From: Streptomyces caelestis
GTDB lineage: Bacteria; Actinomycetota; Actinomycetes; Streptomycetales; Streptomycetaceae
Length of the DNA: 64,000 nt
Direction of reading: 5' to 3'
NCBI RefSeq assembly: GCF_001279005.1
Contig: NZ_LGCN01000096.1
Span: forward strand, 1-64,000
The notes beneath the pieces are model-generated. The model was given only the letters and a program-made list of their open reading frames with translations. It was not told the origin of the DNA and did no database searches. Position numbers and translations under genes: made by a program. Position 1 is the stretch's first letter. Every line of letters starts with the position of its first letter. Positions 1-9,827 of this stretch are shown here, piece by piece.

Positions 1-939
1 CTGGTAGCCGGTGGCGGCGAGGGCCGCGAGGACGGGCGGGAAGTCGATCTCGCCGTCGCCGAAGGGGAGGTGTTCGTGGACGCCTCGGCGCATGTCCTCG
101 ATCTGGACGTGGCGCAGCCAGGGGGCGGCCTCGCGTACGCAGTCGGCGGGCGGGAGGGGCTCGAGGCACTGGCAGTGGCCGAGGTCCAGGGTGAGGCCGA
201 GGGGCTCGGGGTCGCCGAGCGTGCGGCGCAGGTGGTGGAAGTCGGCGAGGGTGGCGAGGAGGTGGCCGGGTTCGGGTTCGACGGCGAGGGGGACGCCGGC
301 GGTGGCGGCGGCGTCCAGGACGGGGGTGAGGGTCTCGGCGAGGCGTTTCCAGGCGGTGTCCTCGTCGGCGCCGGCGGGGACGATGCCGCTGAAGCAGTGC
401 ACGGCGTGCGCGCCGAGGTCGGCGGCGACGCGGACCGCCCGCAGGAGGAGGTCGACGCGGCGGGCGCGGTCGTCCGGGTCGGCGTCCAGCAGCGAGGGGC
501 CGTGCTTGCGGCGGGGGTCGAGCACGTAGCGGGCGCCGGTCTCCACGGTCACGCCGAGCCCGAGCTCGTCCAGCCGGTGCGCCACCCGGCGGGTGCGGGC
601 GGCGAGGTCCGGGGCGAGCGGGTCGAGGTGCATGTGGTCGAGGGTCAGGCCCACGCCGTCGTAGCCGAGGTCGGCGAGGAGGGCGAGGGCGTCGTCGAGG
701 CGGAGGTCGGCGAGGCCGTTGGTGCCGTAGCCGAAGCGGAGGGGGGTGCCGGCGCGCCGGTTCGCGTCCCGGGCCCGGTCCGCGCGTGCGGCTCGGCCCG
801 CGTCCCCGCCCGGGCCGTGACCGCCCCCGGCCGCCTCCCGGCTCATGTGCCGGACCGGGCCGCCGCTCGTGTCCCGGCTCGCCTCCGGGGCCGGGACACG
901 GCTGTCCTCGGTGACGTCCTGGTGCGGGTTCCGGCTCAC
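1..939 (-). CDS. Sugar-phosphate isomerase/epimerase, TIM barrel (3' end cut by window edge)
   Basis: The reading frame encodes a xylose-isomerase-like TIM barrel, with RFGYGTNGLAD then LGYDGVGLTLDH near the start of the domain, HAVHCFSGI in the middle and LTLDLGHC followed by EPLPPADC further on. No stop is reached before base 1. The GTG at 939 overlaps the upstream UbiA stop as GTGA and has AAGGTG seven bases ahead. It gives a Gly/Arg-rich, poorly ordered N-terminus of about 65 residues, and ATG at 846 is the alternative. Position after a UbiA prenyltransferase suggests the EboE-like isomerase of an ebo-type cluster (family knowledge). Substrate is unknown. Confidence 0.8.
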   Translation of the reverse strand, partial: MSRNPHQDVTEDSRVPAPEASRDTSGGPVRHMSREAAGGGHGPGGDAGRAARADRARDANRRAGTPLRFGYGTNGLADLRLDDALALLADLGYDGVGLTLDHMHLDPLAPDLAARTRRVAHRLDELGLGVTVETGARYVLDPRRKHGPSLLDADPDDRARRVDLLLRAVRVAADLGAHAVHCFSGIVPAGADEDTAWKRLAETLTPVLDAAATAGVPLAVEPEPGHLLATLADFHHLRRTLGDPEPLGLTLDLGHCQCLEPLPPADCVREAAPWLRHVQIEDMRRGVHEHLPFGDGEIDFPPVLAALAATGYQ

Positions 940-2234
940 GTGATGCTCACCTTCCTCATGCCGGCCCTCCTCGCGAACATCCGGCCGGCCGGGGCCAGGG
1001 ACGCGACCAGGAGGGACGTGGCGGTCGCGCCGGAACGGGCGGCGAGTGCGGCCTGGAGCGGGATCGTGGCGCGGATGCCGCCGCCGACGGCGCGCTGGGT
1101 GAGCGGGGGTGAGGGGTTGAGCGCGGCGTGGACGTAGGGCCGGGCGGCCGTGGCGGCGTAGGCGGCGCCCAGGGCGGTGGCGAGGACGGCGGTGGCCCGG
1201 GGCGTGCCGCCGGCCGGGCCGGAGCCCGGCAGGCCGGGGGCGGCTGCTGCCCGCCGGCCTGCCGGGGGTCGGATGCGGCGGTGGGTGACCAGCCGGGTCA
1301 GCGCCCCCGTCGTCGCGAGGGCCGCCAGCGGGGCCAGGGCCGAGCCGCCGGTGGTCTCCCGGCGGGACACGGCCGTGACCGCGAGGGTGTGGCCGCCGAG
1401 CAGCGCGGCGGAGGGCAGGGCGGCACGGGTGCCGCCGCCGGTGGCCGCGGCGCCCAGGAGCAGGTCGAGTCCGCGGGCGGCGGCCATGGCCGCGGGACCG
1501 GCGGGCGTGTGCTTCAGGGCGAGGTCGTAGGCCCAGACGGTCGCCGCCAGGGGCGCCGCCACCGCGAGGGCGGGCCGCCCCGCGCCGGCGGCGAGCGCCA
1601 GTCCGGCGCCGGTGAGGACGCCGGCGGCGGTGAGGGCGGCGGCCGGGCGGATGCGGCCGGACGGCAGCGGGCGGTGCGGGCGCTCCACGGCGTCCTCGGC
1701 GCGGTCCGCCCAGTCGTTCAGGGCCATGCCGGCCTCGTACAGGCACACGGAGGAGCCGATCGCGAGCAGGGTCCGCGGCCCGGGGCGCGCACCGGCCGCC
1801 GCCGCGCCGGCCAGGGCGTCGCCGGGGACGGTGAAGAGGGCGGGCAGTCTCAGCAGCTCGGCCCACGCGGCCGGGCGGCGCGAGCGGGGCCGGGATGCGC
1901 GGCGCGCGGCGTCCCCGGGCCCCCGGCCTTCCGCCGCTCCCGCGCCGGCCAGGGCCCCGGAGAGGGCGAACAGCGCGGGCAGGCGCAGCAGTCCCCTCCC
2001 CGGGCCCACGCGGCCGGAGTCGGGGCGGGGGGTGCGGCGCGCGGCGGCGTCCTTCCGGGTCCGGCCTCCCGTCCCCGCCCCGGGGAGGGCGAACAGCGCG
2101 GGCGGGCGCAGCGACTCCGCCCACGCGGCCGCGCGGCCCCGGCGGGGGGTACGGCGCGCGGGGGCCGGGCCGCCGGCCGTCGCCCCGGACGGTGCGGGCG
2201 TGTCCCGGGGGACCGGGGCGGTCGTGCGGCTCAT
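936..2234 (-). CDS. UbiA-family prenyltransferase (EboC-like)
   Basis: This 432-residue integral membrane protein carries the UbiA Asp-rich motif NDWADRAEDAVERPHRPLPS, which binds prenyl diphosphate through Mg2+, and several hydrophobic helices. It would transfer an isoprenoid chain to an acceptor in the membrane. ATG at 2234 overlaps the TGA of the inositol-phosphate-synthase-like gene by 4 bp, and its own TGA overlaps the next start, so the three genes are translationally coupled. The first ~120 residues are odd: the start of the first helix (LLRLPALF-x3-G) occurs three times in tandem, so the protein is longer than usual for the family. The acceptor is unknown. Confidence 0.85.
   Translation of the reverse strand: MSRTTAPVPRDTPAPSGATAGGPAPARRTPRRGRAAAWAESLRPPALFALPGAGTGGRTRKDAAARRTPRPDSGRVGPGRGLLRLPALFALSGALAGAGAAEGRGPGDAARRASRPRSRRPAAWAELLRLPALFTVPGDALAGAAAAGARPGPRTLLAIGSSVCLYEAGMALNDWADRAEDAVERPHRPLPSGRIRPAAALTAAGVLTGAGLALAAGAGRPALAVAAPLAATVWAYDLALKHTPAGPAAMAAARGLDLLLGAAATGGGTRAALPSAALLGGHTLAVTAVSRRETTGGSALAPLAALATTGALTRLVTHRRIRPPAGRRAAAAPGLPGSGPAGGTPRATAVLATALGAAYAATAARPYVHAALNPSPPLTQRAVGGGIRATIPLQAALAARSGATATSLLVASLAPAGRMFARRAGMRKVSIT
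1815..2160 (-). repeat. In-frame triplication of the UbiA N-terminal segment
   Basis: Three imperfect direct repeats lie inside the prenyltransferase gene. The anchor GAACAGCGCG (plus strand) is at 2091 and 1968, and a diverged copy GAAGAGGG is at 1833. Spacings are 123 and 135 bp, both multiples of three. Each copy encodes a version of AWAE-LLRLPALFxxxG, and only the last copy runs into the rest of the UbiA domain. This looks like intragenic tandem duplication with indels that kept the frame. Confidence 0.75.
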
Positions 2235-3400
2235 CGGCGGGTCCCGCGGTCGTCGGCGTCGGCGCCGTCCCGCAGCCGCTCGGCGAAGCGCCTCAGCTCC
2301 GTGTACTGCTCGGCCAGGGACGAGGGGCCGTCGCCGACCGGATCCTTGAAGTAGAAGCCCAGTTCGCTCAGCGGGCCGCTCAGGCCCTTCTGCCGGGCGC
2401 GGGCGGTCAGCCGGGCCAGGTCCAGGACGAGGGGGGCGGCGAGGGCCGAGTCGCAGCCCTGCCAGGTGGTCTGGAGGACCATCCGGGCGCCGAGGAAGCC
2501 GTCGAAGGCGATGTGGTCCCAGGCCGTCTTCCAGTCGCCGAGCGCGGGCACGTCGTCGATGTGGACCTCGCCCTCGGGGGTGGCGCCGAGGGTGTCGGCG
2601 AGGACGCGTTCCTTGCCGGCGTTCTTGGCCGCGGCGGCGGCGGGGTCGGCGAGGGCGGCGCCGTCGCCGCCGCCCAGGAGGTTGGTGCCGGACCAGGCGC
2701 GCACGGCGAGGGCGCGCTGCAGGAACATCGGGCCGAGCACGGAGCGCAGCAGGGTCTGCCCGGTCTTGCCGTCGCGGCCCGCGTACGGCAGGCCCGAGGA
2801 GGCGGCGAGCGGGGCCAGCGCCGGGTGGTGCAGGCCCGTGGACGGGGTGAAGTTGACGTAGGGACAGCCGGCGCGCAGGGCGGCCGCCGCGTAGAGGGAG
2901 CTGGGCGGCAGGGCGCCGTCGGCGGGGGCCGGCTCGGTGGAGGCGACGTTGATCACGACGGCGCCCGCGAGGTCCTGGCGGCGCACGAAGTCGCGGATGT
3001 CGGCCGCGAAGACGTCGATCCACTGGTCCCGGGTGCGGCCGGTGTCACCGGGCGGCGGGCCGCCGGGCCTGATCTCCCGGTCGGCGGCGACGAGCTCGGC
3101 GTGCACCGCGGACGGCAGGCCGTGCGGCAGGACGCCGCCGTCGGCGAGGTGCTCGGCGCGCTTGGGCAGCGGGCAGTCGAGGGTGTCGTGGCCGCCGAAG
3201 ACGAGGGAGGACAGCGGCGGCAGACCGCAGGAGGTGAAGTCGGGGGTCTCGGTGACCATGCCGGTCGGCGGGTGGAGTTCGGCGGCGACGGCGGCGCAGC
3301 CCGCGATCGCGGTCGTGGCGACGGAGCCGCGCGCGCCGACGAGCCAGACGCCGAAGCGGGGGGCCGGGGCGGGGGTGGGGAGGAACGGTTCGGCGGACAT
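2231..3400 (-). CDS. Inositol-3-phosphate synthase family protein
   Basis: The 389-residue protein has the NAD-binding start FGVWLVGARGSVATTAIAG, then NFTPSTGLHHPAL and GRDGKTGQTLLRSVLGP, which match the active-site region of myo-inositol-1-phosphate synthases. The family converts glucose 6-phosphate to inositol 3-phosphate. ATG at 3400 is preceded by a strong AAGGAGG. It is the first gene of a three-gene overlapped set with a UbiA prenyltransferase and a TIM-barrel isomerase. That context suggests a specialised cyclitol-containing product rather than housekeeping inositol supply (inference). Confidence 0.85.
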   Translation of the reverse strand: MSAEPFLPTPAPAPRFGVWLVGARGSVATTAIAGCAAVAAELHPPTGMVTETPDFTSCGLPPLSSLVFGGHDTLDCPLPKRAEHLADGGVLPHGLPSAVHAELVAADREIRPGGPPPGDTGRTRDQWIDVFAADIRDFVRRQDLAGAVVINVASTEPAPADGALPPSSLYAAAALRAGCPYVNFTPSTGLHHPALAPLAASSGLPYAGRDGKTGQTLLRSVLGPMFLQRALAVRAWSGTNLLGGGDGAALADPAAAAAKNAGKERVLADTLGATPEGEVHIDDVPALGDWKTAWDHIAFDGFLGARMVLQTTWQGCDSALAAPLVLDLARLTARARQKGLSGPLSELGFYFKDPVGDGPSSLAEQYTELRRFAERLRDGADADDRGTRR

Positions 3401-3458
3401 GGGCAGCCTCCTTGTCGTACGCGAACCTGGTGCGAGCGCCGGAGGGGACGAGCGGGGT

Positions 3459-3515
3459 GCCGGGCACGGGGCCCGGCGGGACGGCGGGCGGAGGTCCGGC
3501 GTCCTCCGCCCGCCG
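3459..3515 (-). terminator. Two hairpins after the 3530-7246 gene
   Basis: A 13-bp perfect stem pairs 3482-3494 (CGGCGGGCGGAGG) with 3503-3515 around an 8-base loop. A second 7-bp stem pairs 3459-3465 with 3471-3477. Both sit just past the stop of the large secreted protein gene and before the next minus-strand start at 3400. They would act as a terminator without a U-tract, as is common in Streptomyces. Confidence 0.6.
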
Positions 3516-3529
3516 CCGTTCCGGTCGCC

Positions 3530-6500
3530 CTAGGAGGGCAGTTCCTTCAGCTGGATGTTCCGGAAGGAGACCTGGTCGCCGGCGCCGTGGTTCTGCAGGC
3601 CGATGTAGCCGTCGGTCAGGCTCCGCTCGGGGTCCTTGTTGGTGAAGTCGTTGATCTTGACTCCGTTGAGGAACACCTGGAGGCGTTCGCCCCGAACCCT
3701 GATCTCGTAGGAGTTCCACTGGCCGGGCGGGCGCAGGACCTGGTCACGGGCCTTGATGTTCGCCGACTTGAACGAGTAGACGGAGCCCGTGGTGCGGTCG
3801 GCCGCGTCCGTGGCGTCGATCTGGATCTCGTAGCCCTTGTCCACCGCGGACCAGGGGTCGTCGGAGGCCGGGAAGCCCACGAAGACGCCGGAGTTGTCGT
3901 CGCCCCGCATCTTCCAGTCGAGCTTGAGCGAGTACGACGTCAGTTCCTTGGCCTGGTACCAGAGCAGCCCCATGCCGCCCTCGGACTCCAGGGTGCCGTC
4001 CTTGACGTTGAACTTCCCGGGGCCGGCCTGCTTCCAGCCGTCCAGGGTCCGGCCGTTGAAGATCTCCCGGTAGCCCTTGTCCGGCTTGCAGTCCGCCTTG
4101 ACCTGGCCGGTGGCGTACTGGAGGCCGCCGAGCAGGTGGGTCCGGAAGGCCTCGTCGGCGTACGACTCCTTGGTGTGGCCGCCGCCGGTGTAGAAGGAGC
4201 GGCCGCCGCCGTAGCTCTGGCACCAGGCGATCGGGTGGTCGCCCTTCATGGTGCCGCCCTGGTAGGTCGTCTCGTCGAGGGTGGCGAGGACCTTGGCCTG
4301 CTCGCGCGGGTTGGTGCGGTAGTTGTACCACTCGTCGGTGCGCTCCCAGGTGTCGCCCAGGTGCGCGGTGGACGGGTGGTCGTGGTCGTGGACGCGCACG
4401 GTGGCCTTCTGGATGGCCGGGTGCGAGTCGAAGTAGGCGCCGACGAGGCCGCCGTAGAACTCCCAGTCGTACTCGGTGTCGGCGGCGGCGTGGACGCCCA
4501 GGTAGCCGCCGCCGTTCTTGACGTAGTCCTCGAACGCTTTCTGCTGGTCGGCGTCGAGGACGTCACCGGTGGTGGACAGGAAGGCCACCGCGTCGTACTT
4601 GGCGAGGTTGGCGGTGGTGAACTGCCGGGCCTCCTCGGTCGCCGTGACCGAGATGCCGGCCGGGGCGCCCAGCTCCTTCAGCGCGGCGACGCCCTGCGGG
4701 ATGGAGTCATGGCGGAAACCGGCGGTCTTGGAGAAGACCAGGACCTTCTTGCCGGCCTTGAACGGCTCGGTGGAGAACTCGAAGTCGTCCACGTCGTACA
4801 GCGCGCCCTCGCCGCCCCGGAAGACCAGGTAGATCTCCGTGGTCTTCTTCGGCAGCGACCGCAGCGGCACGTCGACGTCCTGGAACGTCTCCCAGCCGCC
4901 GGTCGGCGGGATGTACGCCGAGCCGTGCAGCGTGCCGGTGGGCGAGCCGGTGCGCAGCTCGACGAAGCCGCCGGCGCCGCCGGAGGAGGCCCGTACGGTC
5001 ATCTTCTTCTGCCCGTCGAACTTGTAGGGGCTGAAGGAGATCCAGTCGCCGTCGTGGATGTCGCCGACGGTCTTGCCGCCGTTGGCGCCGGTCTTGTCGA
5101 TCACCGACACGCCCTGCTGGGCGCCGAAGTGCTCGGCCTGGCGGTGCAGCGGCTGGAGCACGGTGCGGGCGGTGCCGGTCAGCGCCTCCTGGCCGTTCGC
5201 CCCGCCGTCGGTGTAACTGGCGCCGACGACACCGTAGATGTTGGCGTTGGGGTCGTGACCGCCGTCCCCGGCGGGCGGCTTGAGGGTGCCCTCACAGCCC
5301 GTCTCGCTGGTCAGCTCGTGGGCGTGGGAGTCGTGGCCGAGGCTGTAGGCGACCTTGACCCTGGAGCAGTCGATCCGCTCCTCGGGGTCGGTGACGGTCA
5401 CCTTGAACGGCACGGGCTCGCCGAAGGCGGCCAGGCTGCCGTTGCCCGGCACGGTGATCCTCACCGTGGGCTCGGTGTTGCCGACCACGATCCGGACGCT
5501 GGCGTTCCCGGTGTTGCCCTCGGGGTCCTTCGCGGTGAAGGTCGCGGTGTAGGTGCCGGCCTTCTTGTAGCGGTGGGTGGGGGTGAGGCCCTCGCCCTTG
5601 GTGCCGTCGCCGAAGTCCCAGCCGTAGGTGAGGTCCGGGGAGTCGGCGTCCTTGGCGCTGCCGGTGAACCTGACCCTCAGCCCGGCCGCGCCGGACGTCT
5701 TGTCCGCGCCGGCCTCGACGATCGGGGAGAAGCCGTCCTCGGCGTTCTCGATCCGGTACAGGGCGGAGTCCTTGTCGCCCTGGAACCAGGACAGACCGTA
5801 GTCCAGGACGTAGAGCGCGCCGTCGGGGCCGAACTCCATGTCCATGATCTGGGTGCCGGTCCACGGGAAGTCGTTGATCTTCGCGACCGTGCCGTCCTCG
5901 TTCTGCTCGATCCGCTTGATCCAGCGGCGGCCGAACTCGCCGGCGAAGAAGTCGCCGTCGTACGCCTCGGGGAACTTCACCGAGGACTCGAGGTCGGGGT
6001 CGTAGCGGTAGACCGGGCCGCCCATCGGGGACTCGGAGCCGCTGCCGAACTCGGGGACGGAGCCGCCGTCGTAGGGGATCCAGGCGGGCTGCGCGGGCGG
6101 CAGGTCGACGAGGCCGGTGTTGTGCCGCGAGGTGTTCTTCGGGGCGGCGCAGTCGAACTTCCCGCCGGAGGCTCCGGTGGCGAAGTCGTAGTCGTTGTAG
6201 GCGTCGTTGTCGCCGGTGCAGAACGGCCAGCCGAAGTTGGCGGGCTTGGTGACCTTGGCGAACTCGACCTGTCCCGCCGGGCCCCGGTTCGGGTCGGCGG
6301 CGCCGGCGTCGGGGCCGTAGTCACCCACGTAGATGGTGCCGGTCTTCTTGTCGATGTTCATCCGGAACGGATTGCGGAAGCCCATCGCGTAGATCTCGGG
6401 GCGGGTCCTCTCGGTGCCGGGGGCGAAGAGGTTGCCCTCCGGGACCGTGTACGAGCCGTCCTCGGCGACCTTGATGCGGAGGATCTTGCCGCGCAGGTCG

Positions 6501-7246
6501 TTGGTGTTGCCGGAGCTGCGGCGGGCGTCGAAGGCCGGGTTGCGGTTCGCCCGCTCGTCGATCGGCGTGTAGCCGTCGGAGGAGAAGGGGTTGGTGTCGT
6601 CGCCGGTGGACAGGTAGAGGTTGCCCTCGGCGTCGAAGGCGATGTCGCCGCCGACGTGACAGCAGGTGCCGCGGGAGGCCGCGACGTCCAGGACCTTCTT
6701 CTCGCTGGACAGGTCCAGTGTGCCGTTGGGGTTGAGGACGAACCGGGAGAGGCGGTTGACGCCGTCGAACTTCTTGAAGTCCTCGGCGGTGCCGGTCTCC
6801 GGGGCGTCGCCCGCGGGGGTGTCGAGCGGTGGGGCGTAGTAGAGGTAGATCGCCCGGTTGTTCTCGAAGTCCGGGTCGATGCCGACGCCCTGCAGGCCCT
6901 CCTCGTCGTGGCTGTAGACGTCGAGCTTGCCGGCGACCTTGGTGACGCCGCCCTGGTCGGTGAGGCGCAGTGTGCCGTCGCGCGAGGTGTGCAGGACGCT
7001 GCGGTCCGGGAGCACGGCGAGCGACATCGGCTCGCCCGTCTCGGGCTCGCCCTTGGCGAGCGGCACCTGCTGGAACTGCCCCTCGGCGGCCGCCGGTTCG
7101 TCGTGCTCCGGGTGGCCGGGGTGGGCGCCGGCGACGGTCGCCGGGGTGCCCACGGCCAGCAGCAGGCCGGTGAACAGGGCGAGCCCGGTGCGAAGTCCGG
7201 GACGACGCCTCGTGGTGCGGGTGGATGTGAGTCTGCTTCTGTGCAC
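3530..7246 (-). CDS. Secreted multidomain protein: sugar dehydrogenase propeller, PKD, CBM, ThuA, DUF1080
   Basis: The best start is GTG at 7246, with GGAGGG five bases upstream, giving 1,238 residues with an Arg-rich signal peptide ending near TVAGA. Approximate order: a PQQ-glucose/sorbosone-dehydrogenase-like propeller (30-480; EEGLQGVGIDPDF, MGFRNPFRMNID, GDYGPDAG), PKD (505-592; YGWDFGDGT), a CBM6-like jelly roll (700-830), a ThuA domain (830-1050; HAAADTEYDWEFYGGLVGAY) and DUF1080, the 3-keto-disaccharide hydrolase fold (1050-1238; DGWKQAGPGKFNVKDGTLES). It probably acts outside the cell on oxidised glycosides. A palindrome shared with the ROK gene lies 180 bp upstream. Exact substrate is unknown. 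Confidence 0.88.
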   Translation of the reverse strand: MHRSRLTSTRTTRRRPGLRTGLALFTGLLLAVGTPATVAGAHPGHPEHDEPAAAEGQFQQVPLAKGEPETGEPMSLAVLPDRSVLHTSRDGTLRLTDQGGVTKVAGKLDVYSHDEEGLQGVGIDPDFENNRAIYLYYAPPLDTPAGDAPETGTAEDFKKFDGVNRLSRFVLNPNGTLDLSSEKKVLDVAASRGTCCHVGGDIAFDAEGNLYLSTGDDTNPFSSDGYTPIDERANRNPAFDARRSSGNTNDLRGKILRIKVAEDGSYTVPEGNLFAPGTERTRPEIYAMGFRNPFRMNIDKKTGTIYVGDYGPDAGAADPNRGPAGQVEFAKVTKPANFGWPFCTGDNDAYNDYDFATGASGGKFDCAAPKNTSRHNTGLVDLPPAQPAWIPYDGGSVPEFGSGSESPMGGPVYRYDPDLESSVKFPEAYDGDFFAGEFGRRWIKRIEQNEDGTVAKINDFPWTGTQIMDMEFGPDGALYVLDYGLSWFQGDKDSALYRIENAEDGFSPIVEAGADKTSGAAGLRVRFTGSAKDADSPDLTYGWDFGDGTKGEGLTPTHRYKKAGTYTATFTAKDPEGNTGNASVRIVVGNTEPTVRITVPGNGSLAAFGEPVPFKVTVTDPEERIDCSRVKVAYSLGHDSHAHELTSETGCEGTLKPPAGDGGHDPNANIYGVVGASYTDGGANGQEALTGTARTVLQPLHRQAEHFGAQQGVSVIDKTGANGGKTVGDIHDGDWISFSPYKFDGQKKMTVRASSGGAGGFVELRTGSPTGTLHGSAYIPPTGGWETFQDVDVPLRSLPKKTTEIYLVFRGGEGALYDVDDFEFSTEPFKAGKKVLVFSKTAGFRHDSIPQGVAALKELGAPAGISVTATEEARQFTTANLAKYDAVAFLSTTGDVLDADQQKAFEDYVKNGGGYLGVHAAADTEYDWEFYGGLVGAYFDSHPAIQKATVRVHDHDHPSTAHLGDTWERTDEWYNYRTNPREQAKVLATLDETTYQGGTMKGDHPIAWCQSYGGGRSFYTGGGHTKESYADEAFRTHLLGGLQYATGQVKADCKPDKGYREIFNGRTLDGWKQAGPGKFNVKDGTLESEGGMGLLWYQAKELTSYSLKLDWKMRGDDNSGVFVGFPASDDPWSAVDKGYEIQIDATDAADRTTGSVYSFKSANIKARDQVLRPPGQWNSYEIRVRGERLQVFLNGVKINDFTNKDPERSLTDGYIGLQNHGAGDQVSFRNIQLKELPS

Positions 7247-7425
7247 GAAGTCCCTCCGGGAACGGGATGGGGCCGTACGGAACAGCTGCGAGGACGTGCG
7301 GTGCGTGCGGTGCGTGCGGGCGCCGGGGTGCGCCGTCACCCCGGAGACGTGGGTGTCCTGAACACTTCAGGGACGGTAACCGCGTTCTTCCGGGGCGAAC
7401 ACCCCTGGGAACGGAACCGGTCGAA

Positions 7426-7448
7426 CTTTTTCCCACCACAGGACAAAG
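7426..7448 (-). promoter_or_regulatory. Palindromic operator, copy 1
   Basis: Read on the minus strand this is CTTTGTCC-N7-GGAAAAAG, an 8-bp inverted repeat with one mismatch, followed by T. It lies 180 bp upstream of the secreted multidomain gene. The same arms and spacing, with an almost identical spacer, recur at 15056-15078 upstream of the ROK regulator. It is probably a ROK-protein operator (inference). Confidence 0.6.
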
Positions 7449-7469
7449 CGGAATCCGGGCAGGTCGGAC

Positions 7470-7497
7470 CGGGGACCGGCGGATGCGCCGGTCCCCG
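7470..7497 (-). terminator. Hairpin after the 7525-8523 gene
   Basis: An 11-bp perfect stem has GGGGACCGGC at 7471-7480 pairing with GCCGGTCCCC at 7487-7496 around a 6-base loop. It lies 28 bp past the isomerase stop and upstream of the operator for the next gene, so it separates the two transcription units. Confidence 0.55.
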
Positions 7498-7524
7498 TCC
7501 CCGGCCTGCCGCCGGGCGCTCGGG

Positions 7525-8523
<999 letters not shown>

Positions 8524-8538
8524 CCTTGTCCGTCCTCC

Positions 8539-9747
8539 TCAGGCGGCGATCGGTGTGTAGACGGAGTTCTTCCCGGCGCTCTCCTCCACCGCCGCCAGGA
8601 CGCGCTGCACCTGGAGCCCGTCGGCGAAGGAGGGGTCGGGGCCGCGGCCCTCGGCGACCGCGTGGACCAGGTCGCGGGCCTGGTGCACGAAGGTGTGCTC
8701 GTAGCCGAGGCCGTGGCCCGGCGGCCACCAGCCCTCGAGGTAGGGGTGGTCGGGTTCGGTGACGAGGATGCGGCGGAAGCCGGCGTGCGTGCCGGGCTCG
8801 GTGCCGTCGTGGTACGACAGCTCGTTGAGCCGTTCCAGGTCGAAGGCGAGCGAACCGCGCTCGCCGTTGAGTTCGATGCGCAGGGCGTTCTTGCGGCCGG
8901 TGGCGTACCGGGTGGCCTCGAAGGAGGCGAGGGCGCCGGAGGCGAAGCGGCCGGTGAACAGGGCGGCGTCGTCGACGGTGACCTGGCCGGTGCCGGCCGC
9001 GGAGACGGCGGCCAGGCCGGCGCCGGCGGCGGTGGGCAGCGGCCGCTCCCGTACGAACGTCTCGGTGAGCGCGGAGACGCCCGCCAGCCGCTCGCCGGCC
9101 AGGTACTGCGCCAGGTCGACGATGTGCGCGCCGAGGTCGCCGAGCGAACCGGAGCCGGCCTGCTCGCGGCGCAGCCGCCAGGTCAGCGGGAACTGCGGGT
9201 CCACCAGCCAGTCCTGCAGGTACACGACCCGTACGTGCCGCAGCGCGCCGATCCGGCCCTCGGCCACCATCCGCCGGGCCAGCGCGGTCGCGGGGACGCG
9301 GCGGTAGTTGAAGCCGACCATCGCCAACTGGCCCCGGGCCTGGGCTTCTTCGGCGGCGCGGGCCATCGCCTCGGCCTCCGCGACGGTGTTGGCGAGGGGT
9401 TTCTCGCACAGCACGTGCTTGCCCGCGGCGAGCGCGGCGAGCGCGATCTCGGCGTGGCTGTCGCCGGGGGTGCAGACGTCGACGAGGTCGACGTCGTCCC
9501 GTTCGACGAGGGCGCGCCAGTCGGTCTCGGTCTCCGCCCAGCCGTGCCGGTCGGCCGCCGCGCGCACGGCGTCGGCGTCCCGGCCGCAGATCACGGCCAT
9601 GTCGGGGCTCATCGGCAGGTCGAAGACGCGGCCCGCGGTGCGCCAGCCCTGGGAGTGGGCGGCGCCCATGAAGGCGTAACCGACCATGCCGATGCGCAGC
9701 GGTGGCTTCCCCGTCCTGTCCCCGTCGGACGCTTGCGGCTGTGCCAT
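8539..9747 (-). CDS. Gfo/Idh/MocA-family oxidoreductase
   Basis: The 402-residue protein has an N-terminal Rossmann fold (IGMVGYAFMGAAHSQGW), the family's CTPGDSHAEIALAAL and the EKP motif in HVLCEKPLANTV, then a C-terminal beta-sheet domain. It would oxidise or reduce a sugar hydroxyl with NAD(P). It lies between a sugar ABC transporter and a TIM-barrel isomerase on the same strand. The start has AGGAGGACATCCGA upstream, and a hairpin at 9786-9824 separates it from the transporter genes, so it may also have its own transcript. Confidence 0.88.
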   Translation of the reverse strand: MAQPQASDGDRTGKPPLRIGMVGYAFMGAAHSQGWRTAGRVFDLPMSPDMAVICGRDADAVRAAADRHGWAETETDWRALVERDDVDLVDVCTPGDSHAEIALAALAAGKHVLCEKPLANTVAEAEAMARAAEEAQARGQLAMVGFNYRRVPATALARRMVAEGRIGALRHVRVVYLQDWLVDPQFPLTWRLRREQAGSGSLGDLGAHIVDLAQYLAGERLAGVSALTETFVRERPLPTAAGAGLAAVSAAGTGQVTVDDAALFTGRFASGALASFEATRYATGRKNALRIELNGERGSLAFDLERLNELSYHDGTEPGTHAGFRRILVTEPDHPYLEGWWPPGHGLGYEHTFVHQARDLVHAVAEGRGPDPSFADGLQVQRVLAAVEESAGKNSVYTPIAA

Positions 9748-9785
9748 TCGGATGTCCTCCTCGTCGTCGTGGCGGGCGGGGGTGG

Positions 9786-9824
9786 GCCCCGCCCGTGGGG
9801 CTGGTCAGGCCCGTGGGGCGGGGC
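9786..9824 (-). terminator. Hairpin between binding-protein and oxidoreductase genes
   Basis: GCCCCGCCC at 9786-9794 can pair with GGGCGGGGC at 9816-9824, and the sequence CCCGTGGGGC occurs twice inside. The hairpin sits just after the substrate-binding-protein stop. It may reduce read-through from the transporter genes into the catabolic genes. Confidence 0.4.
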
Positions 9825-9827
9825 TCC

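Noticed and set aside
3530..7246. Naming the secreted protein a trehalose-utilisation protein
   Set aside because: Only one of five domains is ThuA-like and trehalose specificity cannot be read from sequence.
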